Positions 1 through 7,414 of a DNA stretch of 64,000 bases are shown one piece after another. A model generated the notes under the pieces. That model ran no database searches. It was not told the origin of the DNA and saw only the letters and a list, made by a program, of their open reading frames with translations. Numbering within the stretch: the first letter of the stretch is position 1; the number at the start of each line of letters is the position of its first letter. The position numbers were made by a program, and so were the translations under genes. This DNA is from an uncultured Collinsella sp. (lineage in GTDB: Bacteria > Actinomycetota > Coriobacteriia > Coriobacteriales > Coriobacteriaceae): the NCBI GenBank assembly GCA_958350755.1, contig CATWID010000002.1, positions 31,818 through 95,817 of the forward strand, read 5' to 3'.

Positions 1-288
1 GCTGGCCTCCAAAATCTGAGCATTCGACGCTTGCGCCCAGCATCCCGCACCGTCAATGCCACGGCAACGCAATCCGTAGCAATAGCCGCAAAGTTTCTTG
101 TTGACAAAAGCTGTCGAAAACCTCAACAACTCCCCTACCAGCACTTTCTCTGAGCTTTTTTCGCCAACAATCTTTTGGCCTTCCACCCTTACGCCAACTG
201 ACCAAAATCTAACCAAAAGCTTGACGAAAATTGTGGGGACAGGGACCCCACACAAAAACGTGCCGCCCCAAAAGGGGCGGCACACAAA
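1..288 (-). other. open frame at window edge, possible partial CDS
   Basis: On the minus strand one frame stays open from a TAG at about 291-293 to position 1 and runs off the window. Its last third reads like a protein with several cysteines (LCGYCYGLRC) and the region has lower G+C than the neighbouring genes. There is no ATG and no convincing ribosome binding site; GTG and TTG codons are available. The first part overlaps the terminator at 251-283, so any real start must lie below about 240. It could be the 5' end of a gene that continues outside the window, a decayed gene, or non-coding sequence. I do not recognise a family. Confidence 0.25.
251..283 (-). terminator. intrinsic terminator downstream of rubrerythrin
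   Basis: Read on the minus strand this is a perfect 10-bp G/C-rich stem (GTGCCGCCCC with its complement) around a 4-base loop, followed by G and five T. It lies 170 bases past the rubrerythrin stop, after the long inverted repeat. Confidence 0.75.
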
Positions 289-332
289 CTTCTAATCAGC
301 TTTTCAGTAACGAGCACGCGACGACCCGAAGC

Positions 333-432
333 CGGAGCGCAGGGCGGGAGGCCGGATCGCCTTCCCTCAACGCGACCCTGCGGAGCCGTGAGCGGGGAGG
401 GAAGGCGATCCGGCCTCCCGCCCTGCGCTCCG
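333..432. repeat. 35-bp perfect inverted repeat, 30-base loop
   Basis: Bases 333-367 and 398-432 are exact reverse complements, very G/C-rich, separated by 30 bases. The structure lies 20 bases past the rubrerythrin stop codon and upstream of a normal terminator, so it is not simply the terminator. Similar long palindromes occur at 3064-3206 and 19953-20077. It may stabilise mRNA 3' ends or be a mobile palindromic element. Confidence 0.8.
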
Positions 433-451
433 CAGCAGCCAGCGCCAAGCG

Positions 452-991
452 CTAGTAGTTCACCACCTGCTCCTCAAAGTACGCCTTCGGGTGGTTGCAC
501 ACCGGGCACACCTCAGGCGCCTCGGCACCAACGTGCAGGTGCCCGCAGTTCAGGCACTTCCACACCTTCACGCCCTCGCGCTCAAACACCTCGCCCGACT
601 CGATGCGCTCGACGAGTTTGTTGTAGCGCTCCTCGTGGGCCTTCTCGACGGCGGCGACACCACGGAACTTTGCGGCAATCTCGGCAAAGCCCTCTTCCTC
701 GGCGGTCTTGGCAAACTCGTCGTACATCGTGGTCCACTCGTAGTTCTCACCCGCGGCGGCATCGCGCAGATTGTCCAGGGTATCGGGGACGGCGCCATCG
801 TGCAGATACTTAAACCACAGTTTGGCGTGCTCGGACTCGTTGCCAGCCGTCTCGGCAAAGATGTTCGAGATCTGAACGTAGCCGTCCTTCTTTGCCTTGG
901 AGGCATAGTAGCGATACTTGGTGTGTGCCTGGGACTCACCGGCAAAAGCGGTCTCGAGGTTCTTCTTGGTTTGGGAATTCTCAAAATCCAT
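452..991 (-). CDS. rbr: rubrerythrin
   Basis: Non-haem iron peroxidase of 179 residues that reduces hydrogen peroxide in the cytoplasm of anaerobes, usually with electrons from rubredoxin or an NADH oxidoreductase. The N-terminal ferritin-like four-helix domain carries diiron ligands (Glu19 in FAGESQAH, later an ExxH in ESEH and another in EKAHEE). The C-terminal rubredoxin-like domain has the CxxC pairs CLNC and CPVC for one Fe. Start: an in-frame TTG lies 18 bases upstream, but the ATG at 991 has GAAGGGAAG at proper distance and gives the usual [12 protein letters not shown] N-terminus. The gene stands alone, with the long inverted repeat and a terminator downstream. Length is normal for the family. 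Confidence 0.95.
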   Translation of the reverse strand: MDFENSQTKKNLETAFAGESQAHTKYRYYASKAKKDGYVQISNIFAETAGNESEHAKLWFKYLHDGAVPDTLDNLRDAAAGENYEWTTMYDEFAKTAEEEGFAEIAAKFRGVAAVEKAHEERYNKLVERIESGEVFEREGVKVWKCLNCGHLHVGAEAPEVCPVCNHPKAYFEEQVVNY

Positions 992-1105
992 AGGTGTACT
1001 TCCCTTCAACGCATGCCGCCCGTAGGCTTCGAGCGGCCTCGTCTTTAGGATGCCCTCATGTCGGAAATCTAAACCTTACAATCCTGTTCTTCAGATTTCC
1101 ACGGG

Positions 1106-2011
1106 CTAAATGCTCAGCCAGCGATCGCCCTCGGCTCGGCAAAAGCCCTCACGCTCCAGGTCGGCCAGAATGCCCGCGACAAGCTCGCGCTCGACCGGCC
1201 CGCGCCCAGCCGCCGCTTCCATATCGTTAACGCCCACCACGGCATCAGCAAGCGTAATCCCCGCCGGTTGGCCATCGCGCGCTGCCAGCAACATGCGCAC
1301 GATATGCGCGCGCTTTTGGCGACGTGAGCCCTCAAACTTTGATTGACGGCTATAGCCCGCCGAGCGCCTGGACGGATTGGGCAACGTCTTTTTTAGATAT
1401 GCGCCGTAATCCAGCAACGCGTAATACCACGCGCGCGGCGTGTCGGCATCATCGAGCGGCACGGCAAAGGGAGCGATCTCGTCGGTCGCCGCACCGGGGA
1501 CCGCCGGACAGGCCGCCTGAATCAGCGGCACCAGCTCGCGGTCGGGAACAGCCGGTACATCGGGAAAGAAGTGATGCAGAAAGACCGTGCGCACGTTGGT
1601 CTCCAGATACACGCCTGGAAGGTCAAACGCAAACGACCGGATACCTTGCGCCGTTGCCGGGCCAATACCAGGCAGAGCGACCAAGTCACGCGTCTCACGC
1701 GGAAACTCACCGTCCCAGTCCTCCACAACGCGCTGAGCGGCCTTGTGGAGCGCCAGAGCGCGTCGGTTGTAGCCCATGCCCTGCCAAGCGTCCAAAACAT
1801 CGGAAGGCGCGGCTTGGGCAAGCGCCTGCACGGTCGGAAAGCGATCGAGCCACGCCGGCATACGCGTCTCCACGCGTGGCACCTGTGTTTGCTGCAACAT
1901 GACCTCGGAAAGCCAAATGATGTACGGATCGCGCGTGCGGCGCCACGGAAGGTCGCGATAACGCAGGACCCCTTCCGAACGAATCATCGAACGAAAGGGG
2001 TCCTGAATCAT
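1106..2011 (-). CDS. MutY-like HhH-GPD DNA glycosylase without Fe-S cluster
   Basis: Base-excision repair glycosylase of 301 residues in the MutY/endonuclease III superfamily. Visible are the SEVMLQQTQ motif with the catalytic-type Glu36, the helix-hairpin-helix LPGIGPATAQG at about 113-123, and the GPD-type segment LETNV at 136-140. Two things are unusual: the Asp expected in that segment is Glu137, and the four-cysteine Fe-S loop of MutY is absent, replaced by a basic stretch (NPSRRSAGYSRQSKFEG). The C-terminal 80 residues are not the MutT-like domain of classical MutY. Start: ATG at 2011 with AAGGAG upstream. It follows the Rrf2 gene by 21 bases, so the two are probably co-transcribed. Substrate (A opposite 8-oxoG, or T/U mispairs) cannot be told from sequence. 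Confidence 0.8.
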   Translation of the reverse strand: MIQDPFRSMIRSEGVLRYRDLPWRRTRDPYIIWLSEVMLQQTQVPRVETRMPAWLDRFPTVQALAQAAPSDVLDAWQGMGYNRRALALHKAAQRVVEDWDGEFPRETRDLVALPGIGPATAQGIRSFAFDLPGVYLETNVRTVFLHHFFPDVPAVPDRELVPLIQAACPAVPGAATDEIAPFAVPLDDADTPRAWYYALLDYGAYLKKTLPNPSRRSAGYSRQSKFEGSRRQKRAHIVRMLLAARDGQPAGITLADAVVGVNDMEAAAGRGPVERELVAGILADLEREGFCRAEGDRWLSI

Positions 2012-2032
2012 ATCTATGCTCCTTATGCGGCG

Positions 2033-2518
2033 CTATTCCTCCCGGCATGTATACGCACAGGTGGCGTACTCGGGAAACGCTTCGCGGTCGGCGAACTTGG
2101 GATCGACGGCCGGAAACTGGCGGTGAGCGACGATGTCGCCGAGCGAAACGGAATCGAGGTAGTCGCGCATCAATGCTTGAGCTCCGGCCCACAGGGGATG
2201 ATAGCAGCACGTGCCCATGCGCGCACAGTCGCCATCAGGTGCGGTGCAATCATTCATAACCATAGGGCCCTGAACGGCCTCGACGACCTGGCGGATAGTG
2301 ACGTCGTCCGGACTGACCTTGAGACGCATGCCACCGTGGACGCCACGCAGGCTCTCCACAATACCGGCCTGGACCAAACCGTGCTGAATCGAGCGGGCAA
2401 ACGAATACGGAACATTGACCTCTTCGGCAGCGGTGCGAACAGAAAGCAAACGCTCCGGATCCTCGGCAAGCATCGCCAGCATACGAAGGGCGTAATCAGT
2501 CTTCCTCGATATGTCCAT
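2033..2518 (-). CDS. Rrf2-family transcriptional regulator
   Basis: DNA-binding regulator of 161 residues. The N-terminal winged helix begins MDISRKTDYALRML, standard for Rrf2/IscR proteins, and residues 1-80 cover the HTH and wing (GVHGGMRL). A cysteine cluster follows (C-x6-C-x4-CC near residues 90-105) in the place where IscR and NsrR bind an Fe-S cluster; spacing differs slightly from IscR. Two more cysteines are near the C-terminus. Start ATG at 2518 has GAAAGGGG upstream. The gene leads a likely two-gene operon with the glycosylase. Direct GGATATCC/GGATGTCC boxes about 12 bases apart in its leader (about 2600-2627) could be its own operator. Role in redox or Fe-S sensing is inferred. 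Confidence 0.9.
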   Translation of the reverse strand: MDISRKTDYALRMLAMLAEDPERLLSVRTAAEEVNVPYSFARSIQHGLVQAGIVESLRGVHGGMRLKVSPDDVTIRQVVEAVQGPMVMNDCTAPDGDCARMGTCCYHPLWAGAQALMRDYLDSVSLGDIVAHRQFPAVDPKFADREAFPEYATCAYTCREE

Positions 2519-2678
2519 TTTTCCCCTTTCAAGGAATACGAACAGCTCGAACGAGCTCCGGGGCCGAGCTTGTGTCGAGACGCTAAATGACCGCTAGGAC
2601 ATCCAAATGATAAATAGGATATCCACTGAATGCCGCGCTTGGAGCGAAATGCATCAGATGCGGCCTACAGTGCAATTT

Positions 2679-2707
2679 AGTATAACCTAACCCCCTGTCT
2701 CGTTGAA
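2679..2707 (-). promoter_or_regulatory. putative promoter for the Rrf2-glycosylase operon
   Basis: TATACT at 2684-2679 (minus strand) with a weak -35 TTCAAC at 2707-2702 and a 17-base spacer. It would give a leader of about 150 bases before the Rrf2 start. Confidence 0.4.
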
Positions 2708-2841
2708 CAGGTGTTGCGCAACAAAGCTGCTGTTTAGACAGATATACTTATTGGATTTTACTTGCGTTCCCGAAGGCGCGGAGATTCTGGGCAAAGATGC
2801 ATCAGGGCGATCGTTCTATCGAAACAAAGTGTATCAAACGC

Positions 2842-2870
2842 AAAAAGCCACGTCCGAAGACGTGGCTTTA
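2842..2870 (-). terminator. terminator of tRNA-Asp
   Basis: A 9-bp stem AGCCACGTC with its complement and a 4-base loop lies 8 bases past the tRNA 3' end, followed by five T on the minus strand. Confidence 0.85.
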
Positions 2871-2877
2871 ATTGCGT

Positions 2878-2955
<78 letters not shown>

Positions 2956-3001
2956 AGGCAGGCGTTCGCGTTTGTTTCCGCTCGCGTGCGCTGCGGGGAT
3001 T

Positions 3002-3031
3002 AGTATACACAGAAGTCTGTCCGGCGCGCAA
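3002..3031 (-). promoter_or_regulatory. putative tRNA-Asp promoter
   Basis: On the minus strand TTGCGC (3031-3026) and TATACT (3007-3002) are 18 bases apart. Transcription would start near 2995, about 40 bases before the mature 5' end. Confidence 0.55.
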
Positions 3032-3063
3032 CAACTTTTTTGAAAAAATTTTTCGGTCCCTCC

Positions 3064-3206
3064 GGGAGGGTCTCCGGGGCTGAGGGCGGGGGTTAAGTTT
3101 GCTGCTCTACAGTCCTGCGCAAGACGGAAAGCACATTAAGTGCTTTCCTTTGCGTGCGGAACTCGCGACAAACTTAACCCCCGCCCTCAGCCCCGGAGAC
3201 CCTCCC
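3064..3206. repeat. 37-bp perfect inverted repeat with inner hairpin
   Basis: Bases 3064-3100 and 3170-3206 are exact reverse complements. The 69-base interior holds a second small hairpin (GGAAAGCAC...GTGCTTTCC, 3127-3149). No coding potential is evident in 3032-3320. It stands between the tRNA-Asp promoter and the phosphodiesterase terminator. It shares a CTGAGGGC core with the palindrome at 19953-20077, which suggests a family. Confidence 0.8.
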
Positions 3207-3320
3207 TGCCGTCACTTTCTTCAACCAGTTCTTGTTGCTCGCCGCTTCGCGGCTCGGCGGCCCCGTTCTCCGTGGCGGGGTTGTCTTAGATTCTTGTTGG
3301 GACTCTGCCTTTGGCTCATA

Positions 3321-3355
3321 AAAAACGGGGGATGCATTGTGCATCCCCCGTTTTT
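3321..3355 (-). terminator. terminator of the phosphodiesterase gene
   Basis: An A-run, then CGGGGGATGCA paired with TGCATCCCCCG, then a T-run: a strong hairpin with T tracts on both strands, 8 bases past the minus-strand stop at 3363. Confidence 0.9.
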
Positions 3356-3362
3356 GTTGCGG

Positions 3363-3830
3363 TTAGTCTAGGTCAATAAACTTGGTGCTTAGGATCTTGC
3401 CGTCTTTGACGAGCATTCTGGCCATGGTGGGGCCTCGGGTGCCTCTGGGGTAGCTGGCGCTACCCGGGTTGAGGACTAAGCAACGGCCCACTTGGGCTTC
3501 TTTGGTTACGTGGGTGTGACCGTTGATGGCTACGTCTACGGATCCCACAGGCAGGTCTTCACGGTAGTGGGCTACGGCGAATTTGAGGCCTTCGTAGGTA
3601 AAGAGCGCAAGACGGTCTACATCGGGGCCGTAGTCGCGGTAGTAATCGTTGTTGCCCAATACGGCCCGCACAGGGGCGATGGTGCACAGGTGCTCGTAGT
3701 CCATCTCTGACGTGAGGTCGCCGGCGTGGATGATCAGGTCTGCGCCCTCAAGCTCATCCAAGAGCGCAGGCGATAAATAGCCGTGGGTGTCCGAGATGAT
3801 GTCGATACGCTTGGCGCTTGCGCTGTTCAT
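3363..3830 (-). CDS. YfcE/MJ0936-type metallophosphoesterase
   Basis: Cytoplasmic phosphodiesterase of 155 residues, calcineurin-like fold. The metal-binding motifs are in order: SDTHG near residue 13 (DxH), HAGD near 35, GNND near 60 (GNxD/N), and NGHTH near 104 (GHTH), completing the binuclear site. Length matches small YfcE-like enzymes that cleave phosphodiester model substrates; the physiological substrate of this group is mostly unknown. Start ATG at 3830 has AAGGGATCCC upstream. It is a single gene with its own terminator, downstream of the LytTR regulator in the same direction. Confidence 0.9.
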   Translation of the reverse strand: MNSASAKRIDIISDTHGYLSPALLDELEGADLIIHAGDLTSEMDYEHLCTIAPVRAVLGNNDYYRDYGPDVDRLALFTYEGLKFAVAHYREDLPVGSVDVAINGHTHVTKEAQVGRCLVLNPGSASYPRGTRGPTMARMLVKDGKILSTKFIDLD

Positions 3831-3926
3831 GGGATCCCTTCCGCAAAAAACGATTCGGCAGATACATACAAAAAAGGCCCCACGGCTCCGCAGACGATGG
3901 GTCTACAGGGCTGCGAGGCCAGTGTG

Positions 3927-4643
3927 CTAGAGACTCAAGGCCTTCTTGAGCGGCACGACGCGGCGGCGCGAAACCGGCACGCGTTCGTCGACGCCCGTAA
4001 TGCCCAGCTGGATGGCGCCCGAGGGCACCGTCTCGACGTCCGTAACGCACGCCAAGTTGACGATATAGCGGCGGTGAACACGGAAGAAGCCAAAGTCGCA
4101 GAGCTTGGCCTCAAACTGCGCCAGCGAGGTCGTCGACAAAAAGCGATCATCGACGGTATAGATGCAGGAGTAATCGTCCTTGGCCATGATAAAGCGAATG
4201 TCGTCCACGGGAATGAGCACCTTGCGGCCGCCCTTTTCCACCGGGATACGCTCGATGGTCACCTTGCTGTCCGTAACCGGCTTGGCGCGTTGCATGACTT
4301 TCTCGATCGCGCGATCCAAGCGAGCTTCCTCGACCGGCTTCATCAGATAATCGACGGCATCCACGTCGAATGCCTCGACCGCATGGTCGCTATACGCAGT
4401 CACAAATACGATCGCCGGCGGATTTTTGAGCTTATGCAGCGCCTCGGCAAGTTGCAGGCCCGAGGCACCGGGCATCGAGATATCGAGAAACACAACATCC
4501 ACGCGACTTTCCATAAGCATCTCGATGGCGGAGCGGACGCTCGACGCCTCCGTGATCGTGCCGATCTTGCCCGTTTGCTCGAGCAGGAAGCGAAGCTCCG
4601 AGCGAGCCGGCGCCTCATCATCCACAATCATCGCACGCAGCAT
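3927..4643 (-). CDS. LytTR-family response regulator
   Basis: Response regulator of 238 residues. Receiver domain 1-120 with the acidic pair in VDDE, the phosphoacceptor Asp near 55 in VVFLDISMPG, and the Lys in DYLMKP. The LytTR DNA-binding domain occupies about 135-238 (FFRVHRRYIVNL near the middle). An in-frame TTG at 4664 is possible but ATG 4643 has GAAAGG upstream. It lies 72 bases after the sensor kinase gene and is the last gene of the glycosyltransferase-kinase-regulator set. LytTR proteins bind direct repeats and control cell-surface, autolysin, bacteriocin or metabolite-uptake genes; the target here is not visible. Confidence 0.93.
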   Translation of the reverse strand: MLRAMIVDDEAPARSELRFLLEQTGKIGTITEASSVRSAIEMLMESRVDVVFLDISMPGASGLQLAEALHKLKNPPAIVFVTAYSDHAVEAFDVDAVDYLMKPVEEARLDRAIEKVMQRAKPVTDSKVTIERIPVEKGGRKVLIPVDDIRFIMAKDDYSCIYTVDDRFLSTTSLAQFEAKLCDFGFFRVHRRYIVNLACVTDVETVPSGAIQLGITGVDERVPVSRRRVVPLKKALSL

Positions 4644-4715
4644 AGGGATAAAACCTTTCGTCAACTAACTACGCCGGGCATCCGTCGCATGACGTTGAGC
4701 CCGTAGCCTTTTATT

Positions 4716-6059
4716 TTACTCTTGAATGTCAAAGATGCTCTCTGACAAATCAAGATGAAGGAGCACTTTGGTGCCCTTGCCCGGCGCCGATTCGACACGC
4801 GTATAGGAGTGCGGCCCATAAAAGCGATGGATGCGCTCCGAAATATTGTGCATGGCCACACCGGCGCCGCCACCCTGGGGAGAGCTGGCGTCGGGACGGG
4901 CAGAGCGCTCGTCAAACAGTCTGGCGGCGGTACCCTCATCCATGCCCACGCCATTATCGGCCACGGCAATCAAGATTGCATCCTCGCCGTCTTGGTGAAC
5001 GGTCACGTCGATCCTCAGGGCGTCGTCATCGCCCATACCATGACGTACGGCGTTCTCGACAATCGGCTGGATCACGAACGCCGGCACCAGCGTATCTTCC
5101 ACGTCCTCGGACACATCGAACGTCGCAAGCACGCGGTCCTCGCCAAAGCGGGCCTTCTCAAAGGTAAGGTAGCGCTTGGTCTGTGCGACCTCGCGCGAGA
5201 CCGGAATAAGCGATCCCGAGTTGTCGAGTGTAGCACGATAGAACGATGAGAACTCACGAAGCAGTTCGCGGGCCCGCAGCGGGTCGGTGCGCGTAAACGA
5301 TGCAATGGTGTTCAGCGTGTTGAACAGGAAGTGCGGGTTAATCTGCGCCTGCAGCGCACGCACCTCGGCGCGCGCCGTGAGTTCCTTTTGCACCTCGAGC
5401 TCGTGGATGGCGAGCTGCGTGGACAAGATCTCGGCAAAGCCCGAGGCAAGCGCATACTGGGTACGGTCGACGGCGCGCGGGGTCTTGTAGTAGAACTTGA
5501 GCGTGCCGACGGTACGATCGCCCACCTTGATGGGGGCGATAATGCCGGCGGGAACTTGGTTGTGCGAGCCGTCCGAGCCCACGACATCCACCATACGGTT
5601 GAACGACTGCACGATGCCATGTTCGATAACGTAGCGTGTGGCAAGCGTGTGGATGGGAGTATCGGGCAGCAGTTTTTCCTCAAACTCGCCCGCGCAGGCA
5701 AGCACGTTGTCCTCGTCGGTGATGGCCACCGTCATGGCGCGCGTCTCGGGCAAAATGCGCCGGCACACCAAACGCGCCGACTCCTGCGTCAGACCGCCCT
5801 TAATGTCCTCGAGCATGGCCGAGGCCACCGAGAGCGTCTCCTCGGTGTACTGGGAGCGCACCGAATCGGGATTGAGCGTCAAAAAGATAAAGATGCACAG
5901 AAAGATGCACAGCAGCGCGCAGGCAATCACCGTGGCGATCGGCTCGATACCGGTCACCAAGGCAAAAATAAAGTACACCAGCACGCAAATGGCGCATGCA
6001 ACGGCAATGATGCGAAAGATTGATATTGAACTATCGCGCTGGGCGCGGCGGTCGATCAT
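4716..6059 (-). CDS. LytS-like sensor histidine kinase
   Basis: Membrane kinase of 447 residues. Two hydrophobic segments at about 15-36 and 42-62, then a cytoplasmic GAF-like region (about 75-200), then a His-kinase domain of the LytS class with NPHFLFNTLN near 245 (phospho-His) and an ATPase domain with N-box VENAVRHGM and G-box DNGVGMD. Partner of the LytTR regulator downstream. Its ATG overlaps the stop of the glycosyltransferase gene (ATGA), so the three genes are translationally linked. It is clearly paralogous to the kinase at 10586-11971, sharing the same domain order and similar GAF and linker sequences. The signal is unknown; with only two short membrane segments it may sense a cytoplasmic or membrane cue. 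Confidence 0.93.
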   Translation of the reverse strand: MIDRRAQRDSSISIFRIIAVACAICVLVYFIFALVTGIEPIATVIACALLCIFLCIFIFLTLNPDSVRSQYTEETLSVASAMLEDIKGGLTQESARLVCRRILPETRAMTVAITDEDNVLACAGEFEEKLLPDTPIHTLATRYVIEHGIVQSFNRMVDVVGSDGSHNQVPAGIIAPIKVGDRTVGTLKFYYKTPRAVDRTQYALASGFAEILSTQLAIHELEVQKELTARAEVRALQAQINPHFLFNTLNTIASFTRTDPLRARELLREFSSFYRATLDNSGSLIPVSREVAQTKRYLTFEKARFGEDRVLATFDVSEDVEDTLVPAFVIQPIVENAVRHGMGDDDALRIDVTVHQDGEDAILIAVADNGVGMDEGTAARLFDERSARPDASSPQGGGAGVAMHNISERIHRFYGPHSYTRVESAPGKGTKVLLHLDLSESIFDIQE

Positions 6060-7243
6060 TCGGCCCCCTCCAGGATACTGATCAGTTGTGCGTCACGCCA
6101 AAGCCCGTCCATGATCTTGGGCCAAAAGCTCTGGAAACGCAGGTAGCTTGCAGCGTTTTGGCGCGCATAGGCCTTTGCCTCGCCGATACCATGGCGCCAA
6201 ATGCGCAGGTAGCCCTCATGCTCGCAGGTAAACACGCTGCGGACCATAGCGGTCTTGCGCACGCGGTCGTCGAGCTCGCGCGAAATCCACGGGCCCGGGT
6301 AGGGCATGAGCGATGCCGCCGTAACGGGGATGAGCTCCTTTTGATGCGCGGCGAACGTCAACTTGGCCCGTTCGTAGTACCAACGGTATACATCCTGCAT
6401 AAAGCGCGGTGAGCGCTTTTCGGACTCCGGAGGCAGATGGCGCACGGTCCACTCGTTATCAAACCACACGTCGTAGCCAAACATACGCATGTTAAAGAGG
6501 TAATCCAAGTCCTCGCCGCGGGTGATAAACGGGTCAAAGGCCACACGCGTAAAGGCGCGGGCGTGCAGGGCCATCAGGCCGCCGCACACGTAGTTGGAGC
6601 GCGAGATGCGGGTGCCCGAGAGCGCCTTTTTCATCCAACGGTTGAACTCGATGCGCTTGGTCCACCAACGATGGCAGATGCCCGCCTTGTCCGTGGGAGC
6701 CAGCGGCGAGCCGTCGCGATCGTAGAAATAGCCGCTCTTGACCAAGATCGGCAAGCCCTGACGCGTCTGCTGCCCCAACGCATAGGTCGCGCGCTTCATA
6801 AAGTCGGCGTCGATGACAGTCTCATCGTCATCCAAAAAGATAACCGCGTCATGCCCCAGCACAGCGGCACAGGCTAGCCCCATGTTGCGGATGGCACCGT
6901 AGCCTCGCAGGCTCACGCACTCGCCCGAACCCTTGGGCGCGATCTGAGCAACCCGGTCTGCGATGCGCGAGGCCTGGGTGTTGGTGACAACGGTGACCTT
7001 GAGCGTGGGATGCGCGTCGACAATCTCGTGCACGCGCAGCGACACATCGGCTGTGGCAGAAACGGGACAGACCACCAAAAGGATGATGCGCGGGATGTCA
7101 CGTACCTGCTCAAGCGAGGCCAGGCAGCGGTCGAGTTCGGGATTGTCGGCGTTGAGTCGCGTCGAATGGTCATAGGTGCCAGGGGCGTTTGCGCAAGCGT
7201 CATCGCCCGCCCAATACGTTGGAATCACGACCGTGGCGTTCAT
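6056..7243 (-). CDS. GT-A fold glycosyltransferase (family 2-like)
   Basis: Nucleotide-sugar-dependent transferase of 395 residues. The N-terminus MNATVVIPTYW is typical of family 2. The metal-binding acidic motif is FLDDDE at 137-141, and GEDLDYLFN near 240 matches the ED(D/L) catalytic-base region. No membrane span is evident. Start ATG at 7243 has GGAGGGTAAGGC upstream. The 4-base ATGA overlap with the sensor kinase is unusual: a glycosyltransferase leading a LytTR two-component operon. The acceptor could be a surface glycan, teichoic-acid-like polymer or glycoprotein; this is inferred from the family only. Confidence 0.85.
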   Translation of the reverse strand: MNATVVIPTYWAGDDACANAPGTYDHSTRLNADNPELDRCLASLEQVRDIPRIILLVVCPVSATADVSLRVHEIVDAHPTLKVTVVTNTQASRIADRVAQIAPKGSGECVSLRGYGAIRNMGLACAAVLGHDAVIFLDDDETVIDADFMKRATYALGQQTRQGLPILVKSGYFYDRDGSPLAPTDKAGICHRWWTKRIEFNRWMKKALSGTRISRSNYVCGGLMALHARAFTRVAFDPFITRGEDLDYLFNMRMFGYDVWFDNEWTVRHLPPESEKRSPRFMQDVYRWYYERAKLTFAAHQKELIPVTAASLMPYPGPWISRELDDRVRKTAMVRSVFTCEHEGYLRIWRHGIGEAKAYARQNAASYLRFQSFWPKIMDGLWRDAQLISILEGAE

Positions 7244-7263
7244 GCCTTACCCTCCCTGCAACA

Positions 7264-7300
7264 CAAAAACGGGACGCCGCCAAACACAGGCGACGCCCCG
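7264..7300 (-). terminator. hairpin between transporter and glycosyltransferase
   Basis: On the minus strand CGGGGCGTCGCC pairs with GGCGGCGTCCCG (two G-U) and is followed by five T. It ends the transporter transcript but lies only about 20 bases before the glycosyltransferase start and downstream of a candidate promoter, so it may act as a leader attenuator. Confidence 0.65.
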
Positions 7301-7316
7301 CGACCTAGCTGATTCC

Positions 7317-7358
7317 ATCATACCCACTTGGGCAAATCATTGCTCGCAAGTCGCAATG
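7317..7358 (-). promoter_or_regulatory. candidate promoter and palindrome upstream of the glycosyltransferase operon
   Basis: TATGAT at 7322-7317 (minus) resembles a -10 box. Just upstream, CATTGC (7338-7343) and GCAATG (7353-7358) form a 6-9-6 inverted repeat that could be an operator. The -35 box is not convincing. Confidence 0.35.
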
Positions 7359-7414
7359 TTTATTGCGGATAACCCCAAAAGAGTACCGTGGACAGGCACA
7401 ATAGCCGCTCGCTC

